DNA of 64,000 nucleotides from the NCBI RefSeq assembly GCF_009727055.1, contig NC_052356.1, positions 4,138,076 through 4,202,075 of the forward strand. Reading direction: 5' to 3'. Source of the DNA: Benincasa hispida. Taxonomy: Eukaryota > Streptophyta > Magnoliopsida > Cucurbitales > Cucurbitaceae. The notes under the pieces are model-generated. The model was not told the DNA's origin and did not search any database. It saw only the letters and a program-made list of their open reading frames with translations. The translations under genes and the position numbers were made by a program. This document shows, one piece after another, positions 21,521 through 32,640 of the stretch; position 1 is the stretch's first letter, and each line of letters begins with the position of its first letter.

Positions 21521-22800
21521 GACTAAAAGCACTCGAAAGGTGCTTTCTTCGCTTCTTCTTTAGAGGTCTTTCTTTTTTATATTTGATGTTGTTTGCTAGT
21601 GTTTTTCGGAGACTTAGCAAGAAAACGTGATTCAGAAGTCAAAAGAACAAAATTGAGCATAACCTCCGAGAAAGAGAGGAGAAAATCAAGTTATCATGAA
21701 AATATGGCAATACCACGGTGTTGAACCCGACACAAATTCTAGTGCTAGGCTTTTGGAGGATTATGCAGCCCCATGGCAAGGGCTTGAGCAAATAGGATCT
21801 ATCACGGGTTTGAACAAGGCAGTGTTGTAACGTTAGGCTGCAGTTTAGGAAAATTGTGTAATTTTGGAAAGCTTTTCCCTATTTATTCTAGGGTTTTTGG
21901 TTGGTCACAATCATCAAGTTTTGAAGTTTTAGAGGCCTAGAGACAGTGTTTTGACCAGAATGTCGAACTTTTGGATGCCAAATTTGAGGAGAAAAAGTTG
22001 AAGGGTTGATTCTACCACAGAGACAAGACCGGAATGTCAAATAATGCCTTCTTTCCCTTTTTCAAATTGGATTCTTTTCTATATTTTTGCATTTTAGTTA
22101 TGATTCTATCTGTGGAAGTGATGTTGGGCTAAATACTCATTGTTTTAGGGTTAGATGGTTTTTATGGAGTATTATTAAACACTTTTATTGATCTTGAATC
22201 TAATTTATATTAACACATTTTAGCATGACCGTTTTTAATGCTTTTGAATGTTTGATCAATATTCGAATGATTTCATGATTTAAATCTTGCTTTAAAGTCC
22301 AGGCTTTTAGATCATGCATGCTAGACTATCGTTTGAACTCACTAAAGTAGTCAAATAGCAGTAGAGATTGTTGATGAGGAGTCTCAATGCTTTACTTTAT
22401 TATCTAGTTTTAAGTGATTAGTAATTAGTAATGAAGTGAAATAAAATATTGCTTTCGAAAGGAATAATCTGGATAAAAGATTTATAAATCTAAGTGTTGT
22501 GTTAATTGGTTCAAGAGTAAAACATTTAAGTTTAGTAATTCCATGAACAAGGTTTATTCCCTAGAACGTCTCTTTACTAATAAATTTCATATTTGAACAC
22601 TAAGGACGATACTTGACCAAGAACGTTTTTAACTAATAATTTACATCAGAAGTAGGTCTTTTAAATAAAAATGGAACAACTTTTGAATAGATAAAAGAGT
22701 ATCAATCTGGTTCCCTAAGGACGATACTTGACCAAGAACGTTTTTAACCATATTATTACTCGACACGTGTACTTGTGCGACTCTTCCTAATGTTTAAAAA
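21521..22800. repeat. Possible gypsy LTR remnant with 33-bp direct repeats
   Basis: At 22750-22790 the + strand reads ATTACTCGACACGTGTACTTG, similar to the minus-strand LTR end near 21500, suggesting a second LTR end in opposite orientation. An exact 33-bp repeat beginning TAAGGACGATACTTGACC occurs at 22601-22633 and 22716-22748. No ORF is supported between 21521 and 22800. Confidence 0.4.
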
Positions 22801-23456
22801 CCAACCATGCAGTTGAAACCATTAGACTCAATATCAAGATTCTTCATCATTCGCCTCTAACAATTTCTTGTTACTTTTGTGCACAATCTAATGTCAGTTT
22901 AACATGCTAGTTTTGGTTTAGAAATCTCTCTCTCAAGTAAAACTAAAAGCCTACAGTCAACTAAATGGTGATCAAGCATTCAATTGGATAAATTAAGCAT
23001 GATATATAAAAAAGCCAATAAATTCAATTGACTAAAATAATGAAGCACAATCTATTAGCAATGTTAAAATCAATCTACCCCTAGAACATATAACAATTTA
23101 GCCACTCATGATATTTAAATAAGATCCTCAAACATGCTTACAAACAAGTAAAAGGGAAAGAACAAAGTGGATAGATAATTAGTCATCGATCTCCATCTGT
23201 CACCACATCAACATCCTCTTCATGATCCAATTCTAATCAATCCCAATGATTAGGCTTTGGAAAACTCTTTAAACAACAACCTCTCTCAGCCTCCATGGAA
23301 CACTCTAAGTGATCCACAATCGAACTCCCCTTCAAATGACAACAAATTGAATGCGACTAAATAGGAGGAAAATGTCATAGTGCTGCAAGTGTCATATGTG
23401 GGCATCGCAGCACCATCGAAAAACTAAACACGTTAAAGTTTCGTAATATCGCGATG
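22801..23456. other. Unassigned sequence before the CACTA end
   Basis: No coding region or named repeat was recognised. It ends at the sequence TCGCGATG immediately before the CACTA terminus. Confidence 0.35.
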
Positions 23457-24028
23457 CACTACAAGAAAAGTTACTTTAGTGACAAATTTTTAGCGACGCA
23501 GGAAATTTTTGTCAATAAAATATCATTAATAGCAATATTTTTTTTTAAAAAAATGTCGTAGTAAATCATTATTAGCAACATGTTTTAAGAACACATCACA
23601 AAAAGAATTTGCAACACATTAATTAATACTACTAAATATTAAAAAACTTTTAGCAACAAATTGAGATGTCATGAAATGTAAATAAAATATTTATTTTATA
23701 AAATACTTTTAGCAAAAAAAAAAAAAAAAGTTTTCCCTCAATCTTTTCCCCCATCTTATCCATCTTTTCCTACTTTCCTCTTTCCTCCCTTTTTTATCCC
23801 TTTCCCTTCATTCGACTTCCTCTTCCACCTTCCCTCTTTCGATTCAATGCACGACAGCAAACACTCTAGCGTGACTCACCCGATGTGATCCATTCTGGTG
23901 CATCTCTGCAGATTTGAGGTGCAACTTGCAGATTCTTTGGCGCGACCCAATGCGATTTGCAACTTCTTGGGCACGACTTGACACTTCTCCAATGGGACCT
24001 TGCAGCCCATGATGGCGCCTGCACGAAC
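23457..24028 (+). mobile_element. CACTA (En/Spm-type) DNA transposon terminus
   Basis: CACTACAAGAAAAG at 23457 is the classic CACTA terminal inverted repeat start. It is followed by subterminal motifs such as TTAGTGACAAATTTTTAGCG and TCGTAGTAAATCATTATTAG. No matching inverted terminus (CTTGTAGTG) was seen downstream, so only one end is present; the rest is lost or replaced by the LTR at 24029. No transposase frame is visible. Confidence 0.7.
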
Positions 24029-25582
24029 TTTTGGGATTGGTGTCCTAAATATCTCTGGTATTCTCATAGTTTGTTAATATTGTATAAATAAATTGTTATT
24101 TTATGAGCATACACTCAATCCAATAAACTAAGATCTTAGGTTATTTTATGTAATTTAAACATATATGTAGAGACATACGGGTGGATCATATTTAGATGAT
24201 AACCTAAACGATTTGTAGTAGACGGATAAGACTGAGTACCTTATCTTGGTGACACTACGGATACGACCCGCTTTTTAGATGTTACAAGTGTTGTAAAGTG
24301 CTACAAATGATCTGATCATGATCATTCAGGTGGAGACATGTGAGCGAGTGTATCCTATACAAAGAGTTTGTATAAGACCGGACCACGAAATGACTAGTCT
24401 CATTATATAACACCGTTAATAATAGATACTTGCATTTCACTAGGATAACCATAGGTGAATTGTGAACTCCTGTCTATGAAGGCAGTCCTTTGATTCGTAT
24501 GGGTGAGAGTGGCAGAATTGTCAACTGAATATGCCTTACCATTTTGGGGGTTCATCTGATTGGGGAGCTGGGAACAAAGCTATACAAAACGGAATTCACT
24601 TTTTTCCTGATGTCTGGGTAAGTAGATAAATTGCTCCCTTAAGAGCTGATTTTGGGGCTTGAACATAGTGGTCACACCCTCCCTTGACCCGAGAGGGACT
24701 TGATCATAGTTGGACTATGACTTATTGTTCATTAGAGGGATCAATGATACTTAAAGAGTTAGTTGTAACTATAGGGGAAAAATGGTAATTTTGGCCCAAT
24801 TGTACTTACAAGCAATTTGTGAAGGGTCATTGCATTGTTGATTGGTTATATCCAATGGACACATAAATATATCTGTAGTGCGAAGAGTGCAACTGTCGGT
24901 CTTGAGTAGAGTGACCAACAGTTAATGGATGTTGGGTAATTAATTAAAGAGTTTAATTAATTATCTAAGTACCATTGAAGCTTCAATCTAGAAGTCTATA
25001 AAATCTCCTTTGTAGCTCAACAGGGATTATTGAGAATTAATTTTAGATTAATTTGAATTGTTCAAATTAACCGAGAGAATTAATTATATGTGATATAATT
25101 AATATAATATATTTGATACATTATAATATAAAATTTATTTTGAGAGGAATTAAATATTTGAATATGATTCAAATACTAATTATATAAATGCGATTCATAT
25201 AATTAAATTTTAATATAAATATGATTTATGTTAAATATCATAAATGATAGAGAAGAAATTAAATATTTGAATTTGGTTCAAATATTAATTATATGGATGA
25301 GATTTATATAATTGAATTTAGTATAAATGTGATTTATACCATGTATTGTTGAGAGAAAATAGAACTACAGGTTATATTGTATTTGATACAATATAAAAAT
25401 TATAGGTTATGTGTTATATTTGATATAACATATAGTATATATATTTATATAATAAGTTAGTTATTATATATATATATAATTAATTAATTAATTAATTAAA
25501 TTAATTTTAATTTTAATTTAATTAAAGGGAGAGAGTTATTATATAACATATAACATATATATATATATATAATAAGTTAGTT

Positions 25583-25627
<45 letters not shown>

Positions 25628-26110
25628 TTAATCTCTCCCTCCCTTTAATTCTCTAAACCAATACGTGAAAGTGGGGGTTTAGTTCTCTACTTCCACAATT
25701 TTGTTTTTGACATAGAGAACTCTCTCTGGTTCTTCTCCTTGGAAATCCCAGAGAAGAAAAGCATGTTTTCTTCTCCCTCCTCTCTTCCTTTTCTCTCTCT
25801 CAAATTCAAGCAAACCCTAGAACTTGAATTCTCAATCCCAAGAGAATACAAAAGGTTCTCTTGTGGTGGTGCCCATTTTGGTATTTCAAATTGGAAGATC
25901 GAAACGTTCGTGATCAGATTGAGGACTACGCGAAGAAGATTACCTTAAAGGGTAAGTCTCTTTCTTCCCTAATTCTTTTGTGTTAAAGCATGCTGTAGTT
26001 TAAATTTTATATTACATAATTTTCTATTATGTAAAATTGTGATTCTATGAAAAATAAATTTGGGACCGATCCCCACGTTTCCGCACAAGAACCTTCACTG
26101 ATTTTCTTCA
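24029..26110 (+). repeat. Solo long LTR (family II)
   Basis: The start TTTTGGGATTGGTGTCCTAA is a mutated TGTTGGGATTGG. The end TTTTCTTCA aligns with the end of the LTR at 55830-57270. It carries both shared hairpins, TTACAA/TTGTAA at 24282-24296 and TATACAAA/TTTGTATA at 24356-24374, and a GGGTAAGTC donor-like site near 25951. Dinucleotide TA runs fill about 25435-25623. No internal coding sequence adjoins it. No convincing target duplication was found (left CGAAC, right ATGGT). Confidence 0.75.
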
Positions 26111-26344
26111 ATGGTGTGCGCAACCTACAACAGTAGTGAAGAGAAACCCTACTTGATGAGCATTGGACGAAAACCAAAACCACATAACCCATTCAGAGAT
26201 TTCTACCTTCGAAGGACCCATGCCACTCGTATTATAAAAACTCACTCATTTTCAGGTGTCTCTTTTGTGGAATTTCAACTTATTTAAGATCGTCAAGTTT
26301 CATTTTGTCTTAGATAATCTTTGTGTTGTCTTGCTGAAAGTCTG

Positions 26345-26377
<33 letters not shown>

Positions 26378-26689
26378 CTGATAATTGATGTTTTTCTTAT
26401 TGATAATTGGTGGGTTTTTCTCACGATTTAACTATTTAGATTTCCATTTTTCTTTCCAATTGGTTTAGTTGAAGTTCAATATTTTGATTAATTTCACTAG
26501 TTGGCTTCCATGTTTAATTCCATGAACCCAAAAACTTAAACTTAAAAATTATGGTTTGACTGAAGAGCACACGAAATGGAAATCCAACGTCAAAATGAGA
26601 AGAAAATTTGAAGTTGCTAGAGAAAGGATTAGATTAAGTGTGTTGAATGACCATCATGCAGTTATGGTAGTCTTTACGTTTTTTGTAAT
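26111..26689. other. Unassigned intergenic sequence
   Basis: A pure T run of about 30 bases lies at 26349-26379. Otherwise the sequence is AT-rich without an ORF, RNA gene or recognisable element. Confidence 0.4.
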
Positions 26690-26752
26690 GTTAATGAGTT
26701 TTGTTTAGTTTGCAATGTTTAGCATAATTTTCATATAGTTGGATTTCAAGTA

Positions 26753-27308
26753 TGTTGGGCTTGTCCACAATGCACTGAGGCCCAAAATCAGAAAAGAATC
26801 ACACCACGAGTTGAAAACCTCTGGTATTTGAAAACCAGATGCCTAAAGCACAATCCACGTGAAAAACAGATCCTCCCTTACACGTAGAGCGTCAGGATTT
26901 ACTCAGCCCACTAGTACCATACAGATTCCAATCAATCTGTTTCAGTTTTTTCATTTATGTCTTTTGATCAGTGAGAAAACGAGAGAGGGAATGGAGATGG
27001 TTGAGGTTTGGTATTGAAGAAAACGCTATGAAGGAGAAGATGATCTAAAGGCATGACATGCAGAGAAGAAAAGAAGAAAGATGAAGAGAAGAAGAGAATA
27101 TCGAGATTTTTAACATGGTTCGACAAAGTAAGGCCTACATCCACGGAGGAGCTGGAAGATAAGATATCAAAGAAAATAAAGATAAGTTGTAAAACTTTTT
27201 GTAGTAATTTCTTAGCTTGTATTCAGCCTATAGCTACTATCCTTTATATAGGATTTACAAAGTAGTTACAACTGTACGTAAAGGTTAATTTCATATTAAT
27301 TCTCAACA
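26753..27308 (-). repeat. 3' LTR of the complete copia element
   Basis: It begins TGTTGGGC and ends CTCAACA on the + strand, 556 bp, and is highly similar to the LTR at 31636-32197. Shared text includes TGTCCACAATGCACTGAGGC and ACACGT.GAGCGTCAGGATTT. On the minus strand the polypurine tract lies just upstream. Confidence 0.93.
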
Positions 27309-27325
27309 AATCTCCACCTTGAAAT
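27309..27325 (-). other. Polypurine tract of the complete copia element
   Basis: On the minus strand AAGGTGGAGATT abuts the LTR start TGTTGAGAATTAATATG. Confidence 0.7.
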
Positions 27326-27329
27326 TAAC

Positions 27330-27970
27330 TTTGCTTCAATCAGCTCTTCTTTGCTAACCTCCTTCTTCTATCCTTTGTCTTGTAGCTCAAATTCGATGAT
27401 GTCCAGACACTTTTAGAGTTTGAGCTGGGTTATGGCTTTGGTCAGCATGTCAAAAGCATTATCTGAGGTATGTATTTTTAGAGCTTAGACCTTCTTTTCT
27501 TCAACCTATTCTCGAATGAAGTGATACTTTACATCTATAGGTTTTGTACGATTGTGATACTGAGGATATTTAGATAGATGTATGGTACTTTGATTATTGC
27601 AATAATTTTTTTTTTGTGTTCTGTTTTATGCCAAAGTCAAGTAGAAGTCCTTTTAGCCATAGACCCTCTTTCACTGCATCTGTTAGGGATATGAATTATG
27701 CTTTAGTGGTGGAAAGGGCTACCACTGATTGTAGTGACACTTTCTAGCTTAGGACACAACTTCCATATAAGAAAATATAACCGGATAATGACCTTCTTCT
27801 GTCGAGGTCCCCTACATAGTCTAAGTCGACAAAACCAAATAACTCTGGTTCCGTGTCTATGGTCTGTTGGTAGCAGCCTGATACTCATAATGCCCTTTAG
27901 GTATCTCAAAATTCATTTGGTAGTCTCCCAATGTCTTTTACCTAGGTTGGCCATATACCCACTGACCAAG
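27330..27970 (-). pseudogene. Copia RNase H remnant
   Basis: This segment lies between the RT end and the polypurine tract, where RNase H is expected. The minus strand is heavily interrupted; recognisable stretches are MRYLKGI near 27905 (canonical LRYLKGT) and fragments downstream in shifting frames. RNase H would remove RNA from the cDNA hybrid. The domain is inactive here. Confidence 0.6.
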
Positions 27971-28910
27971 CTAGTTACATAAGCTATGTCTGGTCTTGTA
28001 GACATCATCAGATACATTAGGTTTCCCACTGCCTGGGAATATGGTATTGTAGACATTTTTCTTTAATGCTCGATATCTGTCCCTTGTTTCTTTAGGTGAA
28101 TTATCTACTGATAGTTTGAAATATTGAGCAATAATTGTGCTTACTGTTTTTGCTTCTTTTATATGATACTTTTGAATTAATTTCTCATAGTATTTGGTCT
28201 GACTTATGCATATTTTGTATGTTATTTTGTCTCTTTTGATGTCTATGCCTAGTATCTTGTTTGCTTTTCTCATGCCTTTCATTTCAAATTCTGATTTCAA
28301 AAGATCTTTAACCTGCTTCAATTCTTTTATGGCAGTTCCTGATAACAGCATATCATCTAACTATGGAAGTAGATAGACAGGGTTTGCAAAAGTTTTGGTG
28401 TTAATATACACACAACTGTCATAGGAGCTTTTAATGAACCTATTCTTTTGTATAAACTCATTAAACCTTATGTTCCAACACCTAGGAGACTGTTTTAGAC
28501 CATAGATGGCCTTCTTGAGTAGACAATAGTGATCTTCTTTCCATGTGACTTGATAGTCTTTAAGTTTACACATGTATATGGTTTCCTCTAGATAACCATG
28601 ATGGAAAGATGATTTTACATCAAGTTGGTCAAGCTCTAGGTTCTGTTGTGCTACTATAGATAGAAGTAATCTGATAGAGGTTTGTTTGACCACAGGGGAA
28701 AAAAATCTTAGTGTAGTCAACTCCTTGTCTTTGTGTAAACCCCTTAGCAACCAACTTAGCTTTATACCCAGGTTCTTGAATATTAGGGATGCCTTTCTTT
28801 AACTTATATACCCGTTTGGATGCTATTGGTTTGCACCCTTTTGGTAAAGGAACTAGGTCCCATGTGTCATTTTTCATCAAGGATTCAAGCTCATGATTCA
28901 TTGCATTTAT
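27971..28910 (-). pseudogene. Copia reverse transcriptase, frameshifted
   Basis: The minus-strand frame from 28901 gives NHELESLMKNDTWDLV and then YKLKKG, AKLVAKGFTQRQGVDY. A frame change leads to 28750-28361 with LDQLDVKSSFHHGYLEETIY and AIYGLKQSPRCW. After another break 28351-27971 gives DLLKSEFEMKGM and ILGIDIKRD. The active-site YVDD reads as stop-L-D-D before MLLSG (about 28350-28362), so the catalytic tyrosine codon is lost. The RT would copy element RNA into DNA in virus-like particles; this copy cannot. Confidence 0.88.
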
Positions 28911-29482
28911 CCACTTTCTTGCATTTGCACAACTTATTGCTTCTTCAAAATTAGAAGTTTCTAAATCATTATCCTGTTCTGAGGCATTTTAGAGTTAGGT
29001 TGATATAGTCATCATACCTTGAAGGTGGTACAATAGTTCTCTTTTGTCTGTCTTTATCCTAGGTATAATTTCTTAGATCTGGCCCCTCTTGCTTAGTGTC
29101 AGAGGTTCCTCTTCTTCTTCTTCATATTGAGACACCTGGCCACTGGTATTATTAGAAGTTGAGCTTGAGGGAACAGAGTAGGCATAAGTTCCACCTCAAT
29201 TGTATCTGTTTGTTCTTGAGGTGTTTGTTCAGGTGCGTTAGTTTTTTGCATAAACATTTTAGTCTCCCTAAAAATAACATCTCTGCTTGTTACAAACTTC
29301 TTCTCAATTGGATGCCATAGTCTAAAGCCTTTTACCCCTTAACTGAACCCCAAAAACATGCATTTTATAGCTTGGGCATTCAGCTTCCCCTTACTTGATG
29401 TACAAAACAATACACCCAAAAACCCTTAGGTTACTTAAATTAGGTGAGTGATTGGTCCATTTTTCTTCAAGAGTAAGTAGAT
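28911..29482 (-). pseudogene. Copia integrase C-terminal and linker region, decayed
   Basis: It lies between the integrase catalytic core and RT. Minus-strand text near 29340-29290 resembles the KxRKCxFxGYxxxxKGYR-type block that follows the core, but stops and shifts are dense. No intact frame longer than 60 codons is present. Confidence 0.5.
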
Positions 29483-29953
29483 CTAGAGAAGCATGAGGGC
29501 ATCTATTAGTGTGTAAACTGTATAGAAGACTACTTCAGTCCAAAATTTCTCTAGTAGGATAACATCAGATAAGAGACTCTTAACCCTTTCAAGTATAGTT
29601 CTGTTCAACCTCTCCGCCACCCCATTTTGTTGAGGTGTGTACCTCACTGTNGCTCTATTTAGTGTGTAAACAATATATGAGGTTACTTCAGCCCAAAATT
29701 TCTCTGGTAGGATAGCATCAGATAAGAAACTCTTAACCCTTTCAAGTATAGTTCTGTTCAACCTCTCCGCCACCCCATTTTGTTGAGGTGTGTACCTCAC
29801 TGTTCTATGTCTAACTATTCCTTGCTGTCTACAAAAAACATTGAATTCTTTTGCACAAAATTCAAGTCCATTATCTATTCTAAGGCATTTAATTTGACAG
29901 CTAGTTTGTTTTTCAACCATTATCTTCCATTTTTTGAATTTCTCAAAGACCAT
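29483..29953 (-). pseudogene. Copia integrase core with duplicated segment and an N
   Basis: The frame gives IKCLRIDNGLEF (second catalytic Asp) and then TPQQNGVAERLNRTILE (the catalytic Glu block). The segment from TVRYTPQQNG to about YTLNR then appears a second time in the same frame, separated by a codon containing the single N at 29651. A real integrase has this block once. The two copies differ by several substitutions. The coordinates of the DNA repeat are 29502-29650 and 29655-29803. Confidence 0.85.
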
Positions 29954-30784
29954 ATCTTTAGTTTTAAGAAAGTATATCCAACATTTCCTAGAGAAGTCAT
30001 CAACAAAAGTTAGAAAACACCTAGCACCACTTAAGGATTGGAATGGCGAGGGGTCCTATAGGTCTGAATGCACATAGTCAAGGATTGCTTCAGTTGTGTC
30101 TTGGGCCTTGGTAAAACTCTGCCTTCTTTCCTATTACACAATGTTCACAAAAGAATAGGCCTTGATGAACTCCTTTAAGTAGGATCCCTTGTTTGGCCAG
30201 AGCTTGAAGGCCTTTGGCACTGATGTGTGAAAGTCTTTTGTGCCAAAGGTCTTCTTCAGTAGGTTCTTTAGATGTTACAACTAGAGCCGATTGTAGTTTT
30301 TGAACTCCTTAAACTACATACACCCCATTTATTTTAACCCTTTGAAAACTGGATTAGCATCCTTCAAAGTTTCATAATAGCCTCCTTTCCATCTGTATTC
30401 ACAGCTAATTGAGTCAAGCATGCCCAAAGAGATCAAATTTCTTTATAACTTAGGTACATGTCTGATATTTCTTAGCAGCTTTACTGACCCATCTTCTAAT
30501 TTTAGTGAAACTGAGCCAATGCCAACTACTAGACATGAGTGATTGTTACTCATGTATAATGAGCCTCCTTCCACTTCTTTATAAATGTTGAACCAGTCCT
30601 TGTTAGGGGTCATATGAAAAGAACATCTTGAATCTAGAACTCAATCAAGGTTTTTAGCTGATTTTTCACATTCTACCTTATGATTTGAGGTGGCTAGAGC
30701 ATATGAGTTGAAGAATGAATCTTCCCCTACTGAGGCTTTCCTTAATTGTGCAAATTGATTTTTCTAGTTTTGGTTTTTATTTTT
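29954..30784 (-). pseudogene. Copia protease and pre-integrase region, decayed
   Basis: It occupies the interval between the gag zinc knuckle and the integrase core. Short minus-strand stretches resemble the pre-integrase HHCC zinc-finger block and the protease, but no open frame survives. Its assignment rests mainly on position. Confidence 0.55.
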
Positions 30785-31574
30785 CTATTCATTCTTCCAT
30801 TTTAAGGTTCTGCAATCTTTGATTAGATGCCCAATCTTTTTGCAATACTTGAATCTAATCTTTGGCTTCTCTTTGTTTTCTTCTGTGGTGGCTTGTTTGC
30901 CCTTGTCTTTATTGTGATGCTTTGACATGCCTTTCACGAATAATCCCTCTATACTAGGTTTTTCTTCTTTATTTGTTATCAATTCCATCTTCTATTCTAA
31001 GAACTGAAATGATAATATCTGTGGTGACTGAATTTCTCCCATATTTTAAAGTCGTTTTCACATCTTTATACGTTTCTAGAAGTAAATTTAAAAGGACAAA
31101 GGCTTCATTATTTTCCCCAATAGCATCACCTTGAATTTTAAATTCAACTATAATCTTTTTAAATTCATCAAGATTCTCTGTCAAGGTTTTAGATGGATTC
31201 ATCTTGAATGTAAATGTAAAGAACCTTTCCTTCAAGAAGAGTTTGTTAGGTAGATCTTTTGTTTCATATAGCTCATTTAACTTTGTCCACATTTTAAATG
31301 TTTTATCTTGATCAATGACTTGTCTGAGCACATTGTCTAAGAGATTCAGGACAAAAGTTCCATGTGCAATTAACTCCATGTTTTCCTTTTCATCATCTAT
31401 TACAAAAGTAGGGAGTTTAGAGGGATCTTCAAGAGCTTTATGAGCCTTTTGTTGCCCCAATACAACTCTGGTTTTAGCCTTCCATAGACTAAAATCTTCT
31501 TTTCCATTGAATTTCTCTATATCATACTTTGCAACAACCATCTTTTGCCTTCTTGTATGTTCACTATGCTCCAA
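30785..31574 (-). pseudogene. Copia gag with zinc knuckle, one frameshift
   Basis: The frame from 31574 to 30969 (201 codons) is a UBN2-type copia gag, with KFNGKEDFSLWKAKTR near the start, VLNLLDNVLRQV and NLLLETYKDVKTTLKYGR. It then shifts into 30988-30785, which carries the zinc knuckle in the form FKYCKKIGHLIKDC; the first cysteine of CX2CX4HX4C is missing. The start codon is 50-60 bp downstream of the primer site, a normal leader. Gag would form the particle shell. Confidence 0.9.
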
Positions 31575-31620
31575 AATTAGCTTTCTTGAATTCTTTGATT
31601 AATCTTTCTTGTTCTCGCAG

Positions 31621-31632
31621 GTTTTTATACCA
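31621..31632 (-). other. Primer-binding site of the complete copia element
   Basis: On the minus strand TGGTATAAAAAC lies 3 bp inside the 5' LTR. It matches the initiator tRNA-Met primer site TGGTATCAGAGC at its first six bases and decays after. Confidence 0.6.
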
Positions 31633-31635
31633 CTT

Positions 31636-32197
31636 TGTTAGGATTGTCCACAATGCACTGAGGCCCAAAACTGGAAAAGAAACACACCACGAGCTAAAAA
31701 CCTCACGTATTTGAAAACCAGATGCCTAAAGCACAATCCACGTGAAAAACATATCCTCCCTTACACGTTGAGCGTCAGGATTTACTCAGCCCACTAGTAC
31801 CTTACATATTCCAATCAATCTATTTCAGTTTTATCATTTATGTCTTTTGATCAGTGAGAAAACGAGAGAGAGAATGAAAATGGTTGAGGTTTTAAAGAAA
31901 ACACTATGAAGGAGAAGATGGTCTGAAGGCTTAGCATGTAGAGAAGAAGAGAAGAAAGATGAAGAGAATAAGAGAACACCGAGATTTCTAACGTGGTTCA
32001 GCAAAGTAAGACCTACATCTATGGAGGAGCTGGAGGATTTTATTTCTTAGAGAGATCAGAGAAAATACAGATAAGTTGTAAAGCTTTTTGTAGTAATTTC
32101 TTAGCTTGTAATTAGCCTATAACTACTATCCTTTATATACGATTTACAAAGTAGTTACAACTGTATGTAAAGGTTAATTTCATATTAATTCTCAAGA
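31636..32197 (-). repeat. 5' LTR of the complete copia element
   Basis: 562 bp, starting TGTTAGGA and ending CTCAAGA on the + strand, paired with 26753-27308. The two differ at a modest number of sites and by small indels, so the insertion is old enough for decay but younger than most others here. Confidence 0.92.
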
Positions 32198-32640
32198 AAG
32201 TATTTGTTCAGTTTTTATTTTGGTGGTTGTCCCTAGATTCTTTTACCCAATGAGAATTTATGTTTTGATTCTTGATTGGTTTTGCTTGTCTTCTAATTAC
32301 TTGTTTGAAGGTCAATGCTCAAGGTTTTATTTTGTTTGAGTTTTTGGTACCAACCCAAGGTTTTGATGGTTGTGGTTTAAAGAGTTCTTTTATTTATTTT
32401 TTTTCCTTCTATCTTATTTAAGTATCATCGGGGGGTTTTCTTTCTATGCTAATGTGTTTTGTTTAGTTTACAATGTTGAGCATGATTTTCATATAGTTTT
32501 TCTTATAAGAAGTTGGATTTCAAATGTTTGTTCATTTTTAATTTTGGTGTTTGAACCTACATTCTTTTGTGCATTGAGAGTTTATATTTTGATTCTTGAT
32601 TAGTTTTATTTGTCTTCTAGTTACTTGTTTGGAGACCATT

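Larger units (their letters stand above)
26753..32197 (-). mobile_element. Structurally complete Ty1-copia element with target duplication AAGTA
   Basis: Two LTRs (26753-27308 and 31636-32197) flank gag, protease, integrase, RT and RNase H in copia order on the minus strand. AAGTA at 26748-26752 and 32198-32202 is a perfect 5-bp target duplication. The primer site lies at 31621-31632 and a polypurine tract at 27309-27325. The gag and pol types suggest the Tork/TNT1-like branch. All frames are broken, so it is not autonomous. One N and a 149-bp internal repeat (29502-29803) raise the question of whether the middle is correctly assembled. Confidence 0.93.
26690..32640 (+). repeat. Diverged tandem duplication flanking the complete copia element
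   Basis: With the copia element removed, 26690-26752 joined to 32203-32330 resembles 32453-32640. Shared words are GTTTTGTTTAGTTT.CAATGTT, ATTTTCATATAGTT, GTTGGATTTCAA, TTTGTTCA, TTTTGATTCTTGATT and TTACTTGTTTG. The element inserted into the first unit. This gives an independent check of the insertion point. Confidence 0.6.

Noticed and set aside
24029..26110. Target duplication for the family II solo LTR
   Set aside because: Flanks CGAAC and ATGGT do not match under any small shift tried.
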